Notes under the pieces: model-generated | Databases searched by the model: none | Told to the model about the DNA's origin: nothing | Seen by the model: only the letters and a program-made list of their open reading frames with translations | Shown: one piece after another, positions 21,947-32,860 of the stretch | Position numbering within the stretch: position 1 is the first letter of the stretch | How the letters are laid out: each line of letters opens with the position of its first letter | Position numbers and translations under genes: made by a program | Assembly (NCBI GenBank): GCA_019510125.1 | Contig: JAEKKX010000008.1 | Span: 140,509 to 204,508 of the forward strand | DNA length: 64,000 bases | Origin: Lysobacterales bacterium | GTDB lineage: Bacteria > Pseudomonadota > Gammaproteobacteria > Xanthomonadales > Xanthomonadaceae | Direction of reading: 5' to 3'

Positions 21947-21975
21947 GGGAAACACGGTCTTTCGCGCGATGTCAA
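21947..21975 (-). promoter_or_regulatory. Likely ilv-leu operon promoter
   Basis: A perfect -35 hexamer TTGACA is present on the minus strand (plus 21970-21975). With 17-base spacing the -10 position reads TTTCCC (plus 21947-21952), a poor match; no better hexamer lies nearby. The start site would then fall at about 21939-21941, at the leader ATG. The -35 is a strong match; the -10 assignment is weak. Confidence 0.5.
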
Positions 21976-22060
21976 CCCCTGTCCCCGCGATGGCGCGCGA
22001 TGCGCCGGCGCCGACCGCCTCCCCGCGACGCCAAACCCATGCGAATCAAGGCGCTAGCGA

Positions 22061-22096
22061 CGTCGTCGCGACCATCGACGAAAGTCGAAGACGACG
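22061..22096. repeat. Interrupted inverted repeat in the ilv/kor divergent region
   Basis: TCGAC-GAAA-GTCGA (22075-22088) is flanked by CGTCGTC (22061-22067) and GACGACG (22090-22096), giving a 5-bp stem inside a 7-bp stem. It lies between the divergent ilv and ferredoxin oxidoreductase operons, a possible operator position. The rest of the 330-base gap shows no gene. Confidence 0.3.
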
Positions 22097-22269
22097 TCGG
22101 CGACGGTCCGTCCGCGCCGACTGAAAGCGTATGCAGCGCGGGGACTGCGCGGAAACGCGCTTCGCCGCGCGCCCGACGGTCCCGCGTGACGCCCGCCCGA
22201 ATGCGGGGCTAGACTCGCCCTGCAACGCGTTGACCGACGCCCTCGGTCGGATGCCAGCACGAGGTCGCA

Positions 22270-24108
22270 GTGAAGCCGACCGATCCACGGGACCCGGACA
22301 CCTTCCACCGGGTCGTCGACTGCCAGTGGGCCTGCCCCGCGCATACGCCTGTCCCCGAATACATCCGCCTGATCGCCGCGGGCCGCCCGGCCGACGCCTA
22401 CATGGTGAACTGGCGCAGCAATGTCTTCCCCGGGATCCTCGGCCGCACCTGCGACCGTCCCTGCGAGCCGGCGTGCCGGCGCGGGCGGGTGGAGGAAAAC
22501 AACGGGGCCGTGCCCGGCGAAAGCCGTCCGGAGCCGGTGGCGATCTGCCGGCTCAAGCGGGTCGCCGCCGACCTCAAGGGCGACGTCTCCGCGCGGATGC
22601 CGAAGCCGGCCGAACGCCCCAACGGCCGGCGCATCGCCTGCGTCGGCGCCGGGCCGTCGTCGCTGACCGTCGCCCGCGACCTCGCGCCGCTGGGCTACGC
22701 GGTGACCGTGTTCGAGGCCGACCCCAAGGCCGGCGGCTTCATGCGCACCCAGGTGCCGCGCTTCCGCCTGCCCGAGGAGGTGATCGACGAGGAGACCGGC
22801 TACGTGCTCGACCTCGGCGTCACGTTCCTCGGCAACCACCGCATCACATCGATGCGCGACCTGCTGGCGCAGGGCTTCGATGCGGTGTTCGTCGGCAGCG
22901 GCGCACCGCGCGGGCGCGACCTCGACATTCCCGGCCGGCAGGAGGCCGCGGCGCAGATCCACGTCGGCCTGGACTGGCTGGCGAACGTCTACTTCGGCCA
23001 CGTGACGAAGGTGGGCAAGCGGGTGATCGTGCTCGGCGGCGGCAACACCGCGATGGACTGCTGCCGCTCGGCGCGCCGGCTCGGCGGCGAGGAGGTCAAG
23101 GTCATCGTCCGCTCCGGCTTCGACGAGATGAAGGCCAGCCCGTGGGAGAAGGAGGACGCGATGCACGAAGGCATCCCGATCCTCGACTGCCGGGTGCCCA
23201 AGAGCTTCGTCCACGCCAGCGGCCGGCTCACCGGCATGACTTTCGAGAAGGTCCGCGCCGAGTACGACGCCAGCGGCCGCCGCAAGCTGGTGCCGACCGG
23301 CGAGGAGGACGAGTTCCACGCCTGCGACGAGGTGCTGATCGCGGTCGGCCAGGAGAACGCCTTCCCCTGGATCGAGCGCGACCTCGGCATCGACTTCGAC
23401 CAGTGGGGCATGCCGGTGGTCGACAAGGTCACGCACCAGTCGACCCTGCCGCATGTGCTGTTCGGCGGCGACGCGGCGTTCGGGCCGAAGAACATCATCT
23501 GGGCCGTCGCCCACGGCCACGCCGCCGCGGTCAGCATCGACCGGATGCTGCACGGCGAGGATCCGAAGCAGCGACCCGCGCCCGACGTGAGCCTGCTCTC
23601 GCAGAAGATGGGCATCCACGAGTGGAGCTACGACAACGCGGTCTCCGACGACGAGCGCTACAAGGTGCCGTGGTCGGAGGCGGCGAAGAAGCTCGACAGC
23701 ATCCGGGTCGAGGTCGAGCTGGGCTTCGACGCCGCGACCGCGCTCAAGGAGACCCAGCGCTGCCTCAACTGCGACGTGCAGACGGTCTTCACCAAGGACA
23801 AGTGCATCGAGTGCGACGCCTGCGTCGACATCTGCCCGACCGACTGCATCACCTTCACCGCGAACGGCGACGAGGCCGATCTCCGCGCCCGGCTGACCGC
23901 CCCGGCGCTCAACGCCGACCAGCCGCTGTACGTGTCCGAGCCGCTGAAGACGCACCGGGTGATGGTCAAGGACGAGGACGTCTGCCTGCACTGCGGCCTG
24001 TGCGCCGAACGCTGCCCGACCGGCGCCTGGGACATGCAGAAGTTCCTGTTGCTCGAAACCCAGGCCGGCCCCCGCTGCCGCGACGCCAAGAAGAAGGAGG
24101 CGGCATGA
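22270..24108 (+). CDS. GltD-like FAD/NAD(P)H oxidoreductase with ferredoxin domain
   Basis: A 612-residue iron-sulfur flavoprotein. Residues 18-69 hold a GltD/DPYD-type cysteine cluster (C18, C22, C61, C65, C69). An FAD loop VGAGPSS lies at about 125-131 and an NAD(P)H loop LGGGNTAMD at about 255-263. The C-terminus (about 498-585) has two [4Fe-4S] motifs, CIECDACVDICP and CLHCGLCAERCP. Known relatives (GltD, NfnB) pass electrons between NAD(P)H and iron-sulfur partners. The start is GTG with GAGG at 22261-22264. The stop overlaps the next gene by ATGA, so it most likely serves as the NAD(P)H-ferredoxin module of the downstream 2-oxoacid oxidoreductase. Confidence 0.88.
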   Translation: MKPTDPRDPDTFHRVVDCQWACPAHTPVPEYIRLIAAGRPADAYMVNWRSNVFPGILGRTCDRPCEPACRRGRVEENNGAVPGESRPEPVAICRLKRVAADLKGDVSARMPKPAERPNGRRIACVGAGPSSLTVARDLAPLGYAVTVFEADPKAGGFMRTQVPRFRLPEEVIDEETGYVLDLGVTFLGNHRITSMRDLLAQGFDAVFVGSGAPRGRDLDIPGRQEAAAQIHVGLDWLANVYFGHVTKVGKRVIVLGGGNTAMDCCRSARRLGGEEVKVIVRSGFDEMKASPWEKEDAMHEGIPILDCRVPKSFVHASGRLTGMTFEKVRAEYDASGRRKLVPTGEEDEFHACDEVLIAVGQENAFPWIERDLGIDFDQWGMPVVDKVTHQSTLPHVLFGGDAAFGPKNIIWAVAHGHAAAVSIDRMLHGEDPKQRPAPDVSLLSQKMGIHEWSYDNAVSDDERYKVPWSEAAKKLDSIRVEVELGFDAATALKETQRCLNCDVQTVFTKDKCIECDACVDICPTDCITFTANGDEADLRARLTAPALNADQPLYVSEPLKTHRVMVKDEDVCLHCGLCAERCPTGAWDMQKFLLLETQAGPRCRDAKKKEAA

Positions 24109-25946
24109 CGGCCGGCCACGCAGCACTGCAGTCGATCAACGATTTCGTCGTCAAGTTCGCCAACGTCAACGGTTCGGGATCGGCCTCGGCGAACGAGCTG
24201 TTCGCCAAGTCCATCCTGCGCATGGGCGTGCCGGTCAGCCCGCGCAACATCTTCCCGTCGAACATCCAGGGGCTGCCGACCTGGTACGAGGTGCGCGTCT
24301 GCGAGGCCGGCTGGCTGGGCCGTCGCGGCGGCGTCGACCTGATGGTCGCGATGAACCCGCAGACCTGGGACGCGGATCTCGCCGAGATCGAGCCCGGCGG
24401 CTACCTCGTGTACGACAACAGCAAGCCGCTGCCGCGCTCGAAGTTCCGCGAGGACGTGCAGGTGATCGGCATCCCGCTGACCGAGATCTGCAACGCGACC
24501 TACAGCGACCCGCGCCAGCGCCAGTTGTTCAAGAACATCATGTACGTCGGCGCGCTCAGCGCGCTGCTGGACATCGATCCGGCCGAGATCGAGCGCCTGA
24601 TCGGCGAGCAGTACAAGGGCAAGGAGAAACTGCTCAAGCCGAACGTCGAGGCGCTGCACCTCGGTCGCGACTGGGCGCTGCGGCATCTGGCGTGCCCGCT
24701 CGGCCTGCGCGTGCAGCGCGCCGACAAGGTCGGCGACCGCATCTTCGTCGAAGGCAACGCCGCTGCGGCGCTGGGCTGCGTCTACGGCGGCGCCACGGTG
24801 TGCGCGTGGTATCCGATCACGCCGTCGTCGTCGCTGGCCGAGGCGTTCCAGAAGTACTGCCAGAAATACCGCATCGCCGAGGACGGCGCGAAGAAATACG
24901 CGATCCTGCAGGCCGAGGACGAGATCGCCTCGATCGGCATGGTCGTCGGCGCCGGCTGGAACGGCGCGCGCGCCTTCACCGCGACCTCGGGGCCGGGCGT
25001 GTCGCTGATGAACGAGTTCATCGGACTGGCGTACTTCGCCGAGATCCCGGTCACCATCATCGACGTGCAGCGCGGCGGCCCGTCCACCGGCATGCCCACG
25101 CGCACCCAGCAGTCCGATCTCCTCGCCGCGGCCTACGCCTCGCACGGCGACACCCGCCACGTGCTGCTGCTGCCGGAGGACCCGCACGAGTGCTTCGCGT
25201 TCGCCGCCGATGCGCTGGACCTCGCCGACCGCCTGCAGACGCCGGTGTTCGTGATGACCGACCTCGACATCGGCATGAACCAGCGCCTGTGCGCGCCGTT
25301 CGCGTGGGACGACAGCCGCGTCTACGACCGCGGCAAGGTGCTGAGCGCGGAGGACCTGGAGGCAGGCAAGGAGTTCGCGCGCTACAAGGACATCGACGGC
25401 GACGGCATCCCGTACCGCACCTATCCCGGCACGCATCCGGACAAGGGCGCGTACTTCACCCGCGGCACCTCGCGCAATCCGCAGGCGCAGTATTCCGAGC
25501 GCGGCCCCGATTACGTCTACAACATGCAGCGGCTGCTGCTGAAGTTCGATACCGCGCGCGACCTGGTGCCGCAGCCGGTGTTCGATCGCGGCGATGTGCC
25601 GGCGCGGCACGGCGCGCTGTTCTTCGGCTCGACCAGCCCGGCGATGGCCGAGGCGGTCGACCGGCTGCGCGGCGACGGCATCGCGATCGACATCGTGCGG
25701 GTGCGCGCCTATCCGTTCCCGGAGAGCGTGCGCGCGTTCATCGACGCGCACGAGACCGTTTTCGTCGTCGAGCAGAACCGCGACGGCCAGTTGCGGCTGC
25801 TGCTGATCGACCAGTTCGGGATCGATCCCGCTCGGCTGGTCGCGGTGCTGCACTACGACGGCACGCCGATCACCGCGCGCTTCATCGCCGACGCCATCGC
25901 CGCGCGCCTCGGGCGCAGCGGCGCGCAACAGGACAAGGTGGCCTGA
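24105..25946 (+). CDS. 2-oxoacid:acceptor oxidoreductase, fused gamma-alpha subunit
   Basis: A 613-residue subunit with an N-terminal gamma-type domain (about 1-195) fused to the alpha pyrimidine-binding domain, which starts near residue 215 with FVEGNAAAALGCVYGG. Motifs include AWYPITPSSSLAEAF, ATSGPGVSLMNEFIGLA and RGGPSTGMPTRTQQSDL, all typical of KorA/PorA-type alpha chains. A C-terminal domain continues to the end. Together with the beta chain just downstream it would cleave a 2-oxoacid with CoA and reduce ferredoxin. 2-oxoglutarate is the likeliest substrate by family resemblance, but this cannot be fixed from sequence. It sits one base from the beta gene. Confidence 0.88.
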   Translation: MTAGHAALQSINDFVVKFANVNGSGSASANELFAKSILRMGVPVSPRNIFPSNIQGLPTWYEVRVCEAGWLGRRGGVDLMVAMNPQTWDADLAEIEPGGYLVYDNSKPLPRSKFREDVQVIGIPLTEICNATYSDPRQRQLFKNIMYVGALSALLDIDPAEIERLIGEQYKGKEKLLKPNVEALHLGRDWALRHLACPLGLRVQRADKVGDRIFVEGNAAAALGCVYGGATVCAWYPITPSSSLAEAFQKYCQKYRIAEDGAKKYAILQAEDEIASIGMVVGAGWNGARAFTATSGPGVSLMNEFIGLAYFAEIPVTIIDVQRGGPSTGMPTRTQQSDLLAAAYASHGDTRHVLLLPEDPHECFAFAADALDLADRLQTPVFVMTDLDIGMNQRLCAPFAWDDSRVYDRGKVLSAEDLEAGKEFARYKDIDGDGIPYRTYPGTHPDKGAYFTRGTSRNPQAQYSERGPDYVYNMQRLLLKFDTARDLVPQPVFDRGDVPARHGALFFGSTSPAMAEAVDRLRGDGIAIDIVRVRAYPFPESVRAFIDAHETVFVVEQNRDGQLRLLLIDQFGIDPARLVAVLHYDGTPITARFIADAIAARLGRSGAQQDKVA

Positions 25947-25947
25947 C

Positions 25948-27003
25948 ATGACCTACCTCGCCAAGCCGAAGCTGCACCATCCGACCCTGGCCTGCAACGC
26001 GATCGGGTTCACCCGGCGCGACTACGAAGGCAAGATCAGCACGCTGTGCGCGGGCTGCGGCCACGACTCGATCTCCGCGGCGATCATCCAGGCCTGCTGG
26101 GAGCTGGATATCGAGCCGCACCGCGTCGCCAAGCTGTCGGGCATCGGCTGCAGCAGCAAGACGCCGGACTACTTCCTCGGCCAGTCGCACGGTTTCAACA
26201 CCGTGCACGGGCGGATGCCGTCGGTGCTCACTGGCGCCAACCTCGCCAACCGCGACCTGATCTACCTCGGCGTCTCCGGCGACGGCGATTCGGCCTCGAT
26301 CGGCATCGGCCAGTTCGTGCACGCCATCCGCCGCGGCGTGAACATGGCCTACATCGTCGAGAACAACGGCGTGTACGGTCTGACCAAGGGCCAGTTCTCG
26401 GCCACCGCCGACCAAGGCTCGGTGTCGAAGAAGGGCGTCGCCAACACCGACAGCCCGCTCGACCTGGTGACGATGGCGCTGCAGCTCGGCGCCACCTACG
26501 TCGGCCGCGGCTTCTCGGGCGACAAGAAGCAACTGGTACCGCTGATCAAGGGCGCGCTGTCGCATCGCGGCGCGGCGTTCATCGACGTCATCAGCCCGTG
26601 CATCGCGTTCAACAACCACGCCGGCAGCACCAAGAGCTACGACTACGTGCGCGAGCACAACGACGCGGTGAATTTCCTCGACGTGATGCCGCAACGCAGC
26701 GAGATCGCGGTCGACTACGCCGACGGCGAGACGCTGGAGATCGCGCAGCACGACGGCTCGCTGCTGCGCCTGCACAAGCTCGACGGCGCCTACGACCCGC
26801 GCGACCGGATCGCGGCGATGAACCTGATCCAGCAGCGCCACGCGCGCGGCGAGGTGGTCACCGGCCTGCTGTACGTCGATCCCGAGGCGCCGGACCTGCA
26901 CGGCCACCTCGGCACCGTCGCCCGCCCGCTGAACACGCTGGAGGCCGCCGACCTCAATCCCGGCGCCGTGGCGCTGGAGAAGATCAACGCGGCGCTGCGC
27001 TGA
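25948..27003 (+). CDS. 2-oxoacid:ferredoxin oxidoreductase beta subunit
   Basis: A 351-residue thiamine-diphosphate subunit. The ThDP-Mg motif is GDGDSASIGIGQF (about 111-123) with ENNGVYGLTKGQ (about 138-149). Four cysteines (C34, C37 in LCAGCGHD, C68 in GIGCSSK, C218 in SPCIAF) match the positions that bind the [4Fe-4S] cluster in KorB-type chains. It starts one base after the alpha-chain stop. The three-gene cluster forms a complete oxidoreductase with its own NAD(P)H-linked flavoprotein. Confidence 0.9.
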   Translation: MTYLAKPKLHHPTLACNAIGFTRRDYEGKISTLCAGCGHDSISAAIIQACWELDIEPHRVAKLSGIGCSSKTPDYFLGQSHGFNTVHGRMPSVLTGANLANRDLIYLGVSGDGDSASIGIGQFVHAIRRGVNMAYIVENNGVYGLTKGQFSATADQGSVSKKGVANTDSPLDLVTMALQLGATYVGRGFSGDKKQLVPLIKGALSHRGAAFIDVISPCIAFNNHAGSTKSYDYVREHNDAVNFLDVMPQRSEIAVDYADGETLEIAQHDGSLLRLHKLDGAYDPRDRIAAMNLIQQRHARGEVVTGLLYVDPEAPDLHGHLGTVARPLNTLEAADLNPGAVALEKINAALR

Positions 27004-27135
27004 GGCCGCGCCACCGCGCGCCGAACGCATTCACGGTCGTCGAGACGCCTCGTGCGGACTCATCTCGGTGCGGACTCATGGGGTGTCGGCTCAGGGTGTG
27101 CTGGCGCATTGCATGCTGGTTCATGCCGCACCGGT

Positions 27136-27426
27136 TCATGGCGCGCGCTCAATCCCGCCCTTGCGGGGAATCCGGCCGAGTTCGTCGATCACCGCCTTCG
27201 GTGCGCGCAGACGGATCTGGACCGGGAATGATTCCTGGACGACGACGTCCTTCACCAGGCCGCGCTGCTCCAGGTCGCGCACCTTCGCCAGGACCGGGTC
27301 CGGCGTCTCGGCACTGCCGACGATCAGCGCGGTTTCCATCGGCGGGGTTTGTGCGGTCGGGCGATCGCCCGCCATGCCGCAGCTCGTGGACAGGAGCAGT
27401 ACCAGCGGGAACAGGAATCTCGTCAT
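27136..27426 (-). CDS. Small putative lipoprotein, function unknown
   Basis: A 96-residue product with signal MTRFLFPLVLLLSTSC; the cysteine at 16 follows a lipobox-like LSTS, so it is probably lipidated. The mature part contains a polar segment and a predicted strand-helix pattern (VKDVVVQESFPVQIRL, APKAVIDELGRIPRKGG). No family is recognised. It lies 100 bases downstream of the serine peptidase gene on the same strand and may be co-transcribed with it. Confidence 0.65.
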   Translation of the reverse strand: MTRFLFPLVLLLSTSCGMAGDRPTAQTPPMETALIVGSAETPDPVLAKVRDLEQRGLVKDVVVQESFPVQIRLRAPKAVIDELGRIPRKGGIERAP

Positions 27427-27526
27427 GGGCGGCCTCGTGCTGTAGTCGATCCGATCGGGGGAAGCGCGGGATGCGCCGCCCGCGCGGCGCATCCCGGGGT
27501 TGCGGAGAACGCGGACGCGCCGCGTC

Positions 27527-28525
27527 TCAGTTGGGGTAGGTCGCGATCCAGTTCTGGAGCGTGCTGTACACGGTACTGGTGATCCGCGTGCCGCAATTCT
27601 GCGACGGCGATCCGGTCGTGTGGATGCCTCGGACGGTGACGCCGCCACCGTCGGCGATCCCGCTGCCACTCTGCCCGCCGGCGGTGTCGATCGTGTAGCA
27701 CAGCCGGTAGGCGCCGCTGGTGGACACGCTGCCGGAGTGGGTCCACATCGTGCCGGTGGGCTTGTCGCCCGGGTAACCGGTGATGACGTGGGTGCCGCCG
27801 GAATAGACGCCCCAGGCGGAATTGCCGCCATGCGGCGCCGCGCTGAGCACGATCATCCCGTAGTCGTAGTTCGAATCGGCGCTGCTGTGCCATGCGCTGG
27901 TGGTGACGGCGCGCGTCCATGTCTGCGTGCCCCAGGGCGCGTAGCTTCCGTTCTGCGCCACCGTGAAGTTCAGGCTGGAGTACCAGGTGCCGGCGCCGTT
28001 GGACACGCAGTGCCCGGCCGTCAGCACGTGCTTCGGCGTGATCAGCGTGCCGGTGCAGCCGATCGCGATGCGACCGATGTGCCAGTACGGCGAAGCGACC
28101 GTGTTGGTGATCTGCACGCGGTTGTCGACGCCGATGACGGCGCTCGGGGTGAACATCGTCTTCGCGCCGGACAGGGGCAGGACCGGGGGCGCGCCGAAGG
28201 TCGTGGCGTTGCGGCCGAGGCGTTCCAGGTCCTTGATGGCCTTCTCGAAGATGGCGACGTCCTGCGGATCCATCCTCGATTCGTACTGGTCCCCGTTGGG
28301 CGTGACCATGACCGCGCTGAGGCCGGCGGCCCTTTCCTGCGGTGTCTGCAGGGCGGCAGGCCTGCTCGCGCCGTACTCGGGCAACGCCTGCGTCACCAGG
28401 TTGTCGCCGCGCAGGAAGACCGCCTTCCCGGGCAGTGGCTTGAACGAATTCCTGCTCGCATCGGCCGCGTGCACCGTCGGCGTCGCGATCAAGAGCATCA
28501 CACACAGGGCATGCATGCGTTTCAT
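27527..28525 (-). CDS. Secreted trypsin-like serine peptidase
   Basis: A 332-residue exported peptidase of the chymotrypsin fold, closest in layout to glutamyl endopeptidase/V8-type enzymes. A signal peptide runs to about residue 20 (TPTVHA/AD). The triad is visible: His172 in LTAGHCV, Asp221 in NYDYGM, Ser286 in GGQSGSGI. Residues 21-120 are a putative propeptide without recognised domain. Cysteines 157/173 flank the catalytic histidine as in the family, and 276/311 may form a second disulfide. Secreted proteases are common in this group of predatory or saprophytic bacteria. The gene is followed by the small lipoprotein. Confidence 0.9.
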   Translation of the reverse strand: MKRMHALCVMLLIATPTVHAADASRNSFKPLPGKAVFLRGDNLVTQALPEYGASRPAALQTPQERAAGLSAVMVTPNGDQYESRMDPQDVAIFEKAIKDLERLGRNATTFGAPPVLPLSGAKTMFTPSAVIGVDNRVQITNTVASPYWHIGRIAIGCTGTLITPKHVLTAGHCVSNGAGTWYSSLNFTVAQNGSYAPWGTQTWTRAVTTSAWHSSADSNYDYGMIVLSAAPHGGNSAWGVYSGGTHVITGYPGDKPTGTMWTHSGSVSTSGAYRLCYTIDTAGGQSGSGIADGGGVTVRGIHTTGSPSQNCGTRITSTVYSTLQNWIATYPN

Positions 28526-29076
28526 GACGAACTCCTTATCGATCTGTGGGTGTTTTCCTCCGCAGGGCGTGCATGTGGTTCCATTCGCCCTGCGAACACG
28601 ACCTTAGGAGCGGCGTGCCGGAGGGTCAATCGTCGCAGCCTGCATGGCCCGTGCATCCGCGGTCGCAGATGGCGGTGCGAATGTGGATGCGCGTGCGACG
28701 GCGACGAACGGGATCTTCGTCCAACTGGCGTCGATGCGCGATGCGGTCGATAGTCGTCGTCATTCGCGACCGATGCCGTTGCGTCGTCTCGCGCGCGATT
28801 CGTGAACATGGCATCGGTAAAAGGGAAAGCGTTCCCGCATCGCATCGCGATCGCTTCCTTCCGATCCGGAAGCGATCGCGACGCCGGCGAGACGCCGTAT
28901 CGACGACGTTCGGCGGATGCCCCGTTCGTCGCCGGACTTCGTGCATTGAGAGTGCATTCAGTCTCGTGCCGCGCGCGACCGTCCCGGGCGCATCGTTCCG
29001 ACCGGCGGGCCCCGGCGGTGGCGCCCGGCCGGGGGCGCTGGCGGCGGAGGGGGAAAGAATGGTTCAATGCCGGTTC
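28526..29076. other. Gene-free region upstream of the peptidase and thiC
   Basis: About 550 bases between the divergent peptidase and thiC transcripts. Open frames here have no codon bias, no ribosome-binding site and Arg/Ser/His-rich products, so none is called. The stretch is less GC-rich than its surroundings and rich in CGATCG-type words. It contains the perfect inverted repeat at 28846-28880. Promoters for the peptidase and for thiC must lie here, but no convincing -35/-10 pair was seen. Confidence 0.6.
28846..28880. repeat. Perfect 13-bp inverted repeat
   Basis: CGCGATCGCTTCC at 28846-28858 is the exact complement of GGAAGCGATCGCG at 28868-28880, with a 9-base spacer. It lies in the gene-free region between the peptidase and the thiC riboswitch. 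It has no T run on either side, so an operator or REP-like role is more likely than a terminator. Confidence 0.55.
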
Positions 29077-31182
<2,106 letters not shown>

Positions 31183-31230
31183 CCGGCCGACGGCGGCGCG
31201 ATGCCCGCCGTCGGCGGCGGCCCGCGGGCG

Positions 31231-32634
31231 TCAGCCCGGCCGGGCCGTGCGCGCGGGCGGGGCGGCCTTGGCCGCGAGGGTGCGGGCGGGGGCCGGTGTG
31301 CGCAGACGCTTGGCCAGCGCGTAGACCGCCGCGCGCAGTTCGGCGATCGCGGTCATTTCCCAGCTCTCGCCGCGGGCCAGCGCGCCGATGCAGTACAGGC
31401 CGTCGACCGGGCGATCGCGGGCGTCGATCACTTCGCTGGCCGCGGTGACGCGCAGGCCCAGGCCGAGCGGGTCGGCGGCGATGGTGCCGGTGGCGTAGAG
31501 GTGCTGCACCAGCGGATGGGTGGTGCGGGTGATGTCGGTATCGAGGCCGGTCGCGCGCACCAGGCCATCGAACAGGCCTGCGTCGGCGGTGTCGCTGCCG
31601 CGCAGCCGATACAGGGCCGAGACCCGATCGCCGGCGACGCCGGCGCGGAGCAGGCGGCCGGCGATGACGCGCAACTGGCCGCTCGCGCGCATCGCGTCCA
31701 CTTCGGCGGCGACGCGCGGCGCCATGCGGTGGCGATGCACTTCCCAGTGCGAGCGCAGGTGGCGCAGGAAGCGGGCGCGCTGCACCGGCGACAGCCCGCG
31801 CCAGAACGTCTGCGTGTGCCGGCGCATGGCGTCGACCAGCGGGCGCCAGTCGTCCACGATCTGTGCGACCGAGCGCAGCGCCGAGACCAGTGCGCGCAGT
31901 TCCTGCGATCGCAGCGCATGCAGCACGCTGGGCGGCAACTCGATCGGGTCGGCCGCCTCCACCGTATGGCGCAGCGGCAGCAGCCCGTGCCGCGAGAGCG
32001 CGACGATCTCGCCGCGGTGTTCGCGGCGGTGCAGCGTCGCCAGCACGTCCACCATCGTCAGGCCCGTGCCCACGATCAGCAGCCGCGCGTCGGGATCGAT
32101 CCGCTGCAGTTCGCCTTCTTGCCACGGCGACGCGATGTAGCGGGCATGACGCGCCAGGCGCGGGCCGACGCCGGCGAGCCGCTGCGGCGGAAGCGCGCCG
32201 ACCGCGAGCACCACGACATCGCTGGGGAAGCTCGCGCCATCGTCCAGGTGCACGCGGAAGCCGCCGCCGGGCAGGCGATCGATCTCAACGACCTCGTGTT
32301 CCAGCGTGGTGAGGTTGGTCGAGGTGGCCTCGGCCTCCTGCAGGCGATCGAGCAGGTACTCGCCGTAGGCCATGCGCGGCAGGAATTCGTCGCAGGCGCG
32401 CGGCGAGAGGTGGAGCCACTGCGCGAATTCGGCCGGCCTGGCCGCATCGGCGCCGAGCTGCCCCGCGCGGGTGTTGAGCAGGTGCTCGCTGCGCGCATCG
32501 CCATAGGCGACGCCGCAGCCGAAGTTGCCGGGGGCGCCGACCAGGCACAGGTCGACGTCGGTGTCGTACGAGGTGGCGAGTGCGGTGGCGAGCGTTGTGC
32601 CGGTGAATCCGGCGCCGACGATGGTGATGCGCAT
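31231..32634 (-). CDS. FAD/NAD(P)-binding protein (NAD_binding_9-like)
   Basis: A 467-residue cytoplasmic protein with a dinucleotide fold at the N-terminus (ITIVGAGFTGTTLA, residues 3-16) and a second nucleotide-binding strand RLLIVGTGLTMVDVLATL near the middle. It ends with GLYCIGALARGESWEMTAIAELR, the common FAD-contacting C-terminus of this group, plus an Ala/Pro/Arg-rich tail. GVAYGDARSEHLLNTRAGQL resembles a group of uncharacterised FAD-NAD(P) proteins. The ATG at 32634 is preceded by GGAGGAA; an upstream open extension is ignored. The reaction is unknown. Confidence 0.8.
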   Translation of the reverse strand: MRITIVGAGFTGTTLATALATSYDTDVDLCLVGAPGNFGCGVAYGDARSEHLLNTRAGQLGADAARPAEFAQWLHLSPRACDEFLPRMAYGEYLLDRLQEAEATSTNLTTLEHEVVEIDRLPGGGFRVHLDDGASFPSDVVVLAVGALPPQRLAGVGPRLARHARYIASPWQEGELQRIDPDARLLIVGTGLTMVDVLATLHRREHRGEIVALSRHGLLPLRHTVEAADPIELPPSVLHALRSQELRALVSALRSVAQIVDDWRPLVDAMRRHTQTFWRGLSPVQRARFLRHLRSHWEVHRHRMAPRVAAEVDAMRASGQLRVIAGRLLRAGVAGDRVSALYRLRGSDTADAGLFDGLVRATGLDTDITRTTHPLVQHLYATGTIAADPLGLGLRVTAASEVIDARDRPVDGLYCIGALARGESWEMTAIAELRAAVYALAKRLRTPAPARTLAAKAAPPARTARPG

Positions 32635-32706
32635 CCGGGCTTCCTCCGTGGGGGTGGAAGCAGTCTGCGCAGCGGCATGCACGGGATGTGTGAAAAATTG
32701 GTTCTC

Positions 32707-32737
32707 GCCGGGACGCCTGCGCGCCCGGCCTTTTTTT
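32707..32737 (+). terminator. Hairpin with T run, plus orientation
   Basis: GCCGGG (32707-32712) and CCCGGC (32724-32729) form a stem followed by C and seven T (32731-32737). It has intrinsic-terminator form for plus-strand transcription, yet the nearest plus-strand gene ends 1.5 kb upstream (thiC). On the minus strand AATTTTT follows only after 9 bases, so it may work weakly for the gene at 32861-34084. Confidence 0.45.
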
Positions 32738-32860
32738 GCGACGACTGCGGAAAAAGCGGCTGATTTCAGGGTGATCGCGCCGCGCACATGACGCGAAGTG
32801 ATGCGCTCATGCCGCGATGTGGCGATCCGCGCGCGCCGCAGGGCGGGCCCGGAGGCCGCG

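Noticed and set aside
21940..21975. TTG at 21975 as start of a longer ilv leader peptide
   Set aside because: The TTG is part of the TTGACA -35 hexamer, so it would not be transcribed from this promoter.
27046..27135. Short direct repeats (GTGCGGACTCAT twice) after the ferredoxin oxidoreductase operon
   Set aside because: Only two short imperfect copies, no symmetry and no gene; not considered a regulatory element.
28522..29067. 181-codon minus-strand frame upstream of the peptidase
   Set aside because: Arg/His/Ser-rich product without fold features; it overlaps regulatory DNA and the inverted repeat.
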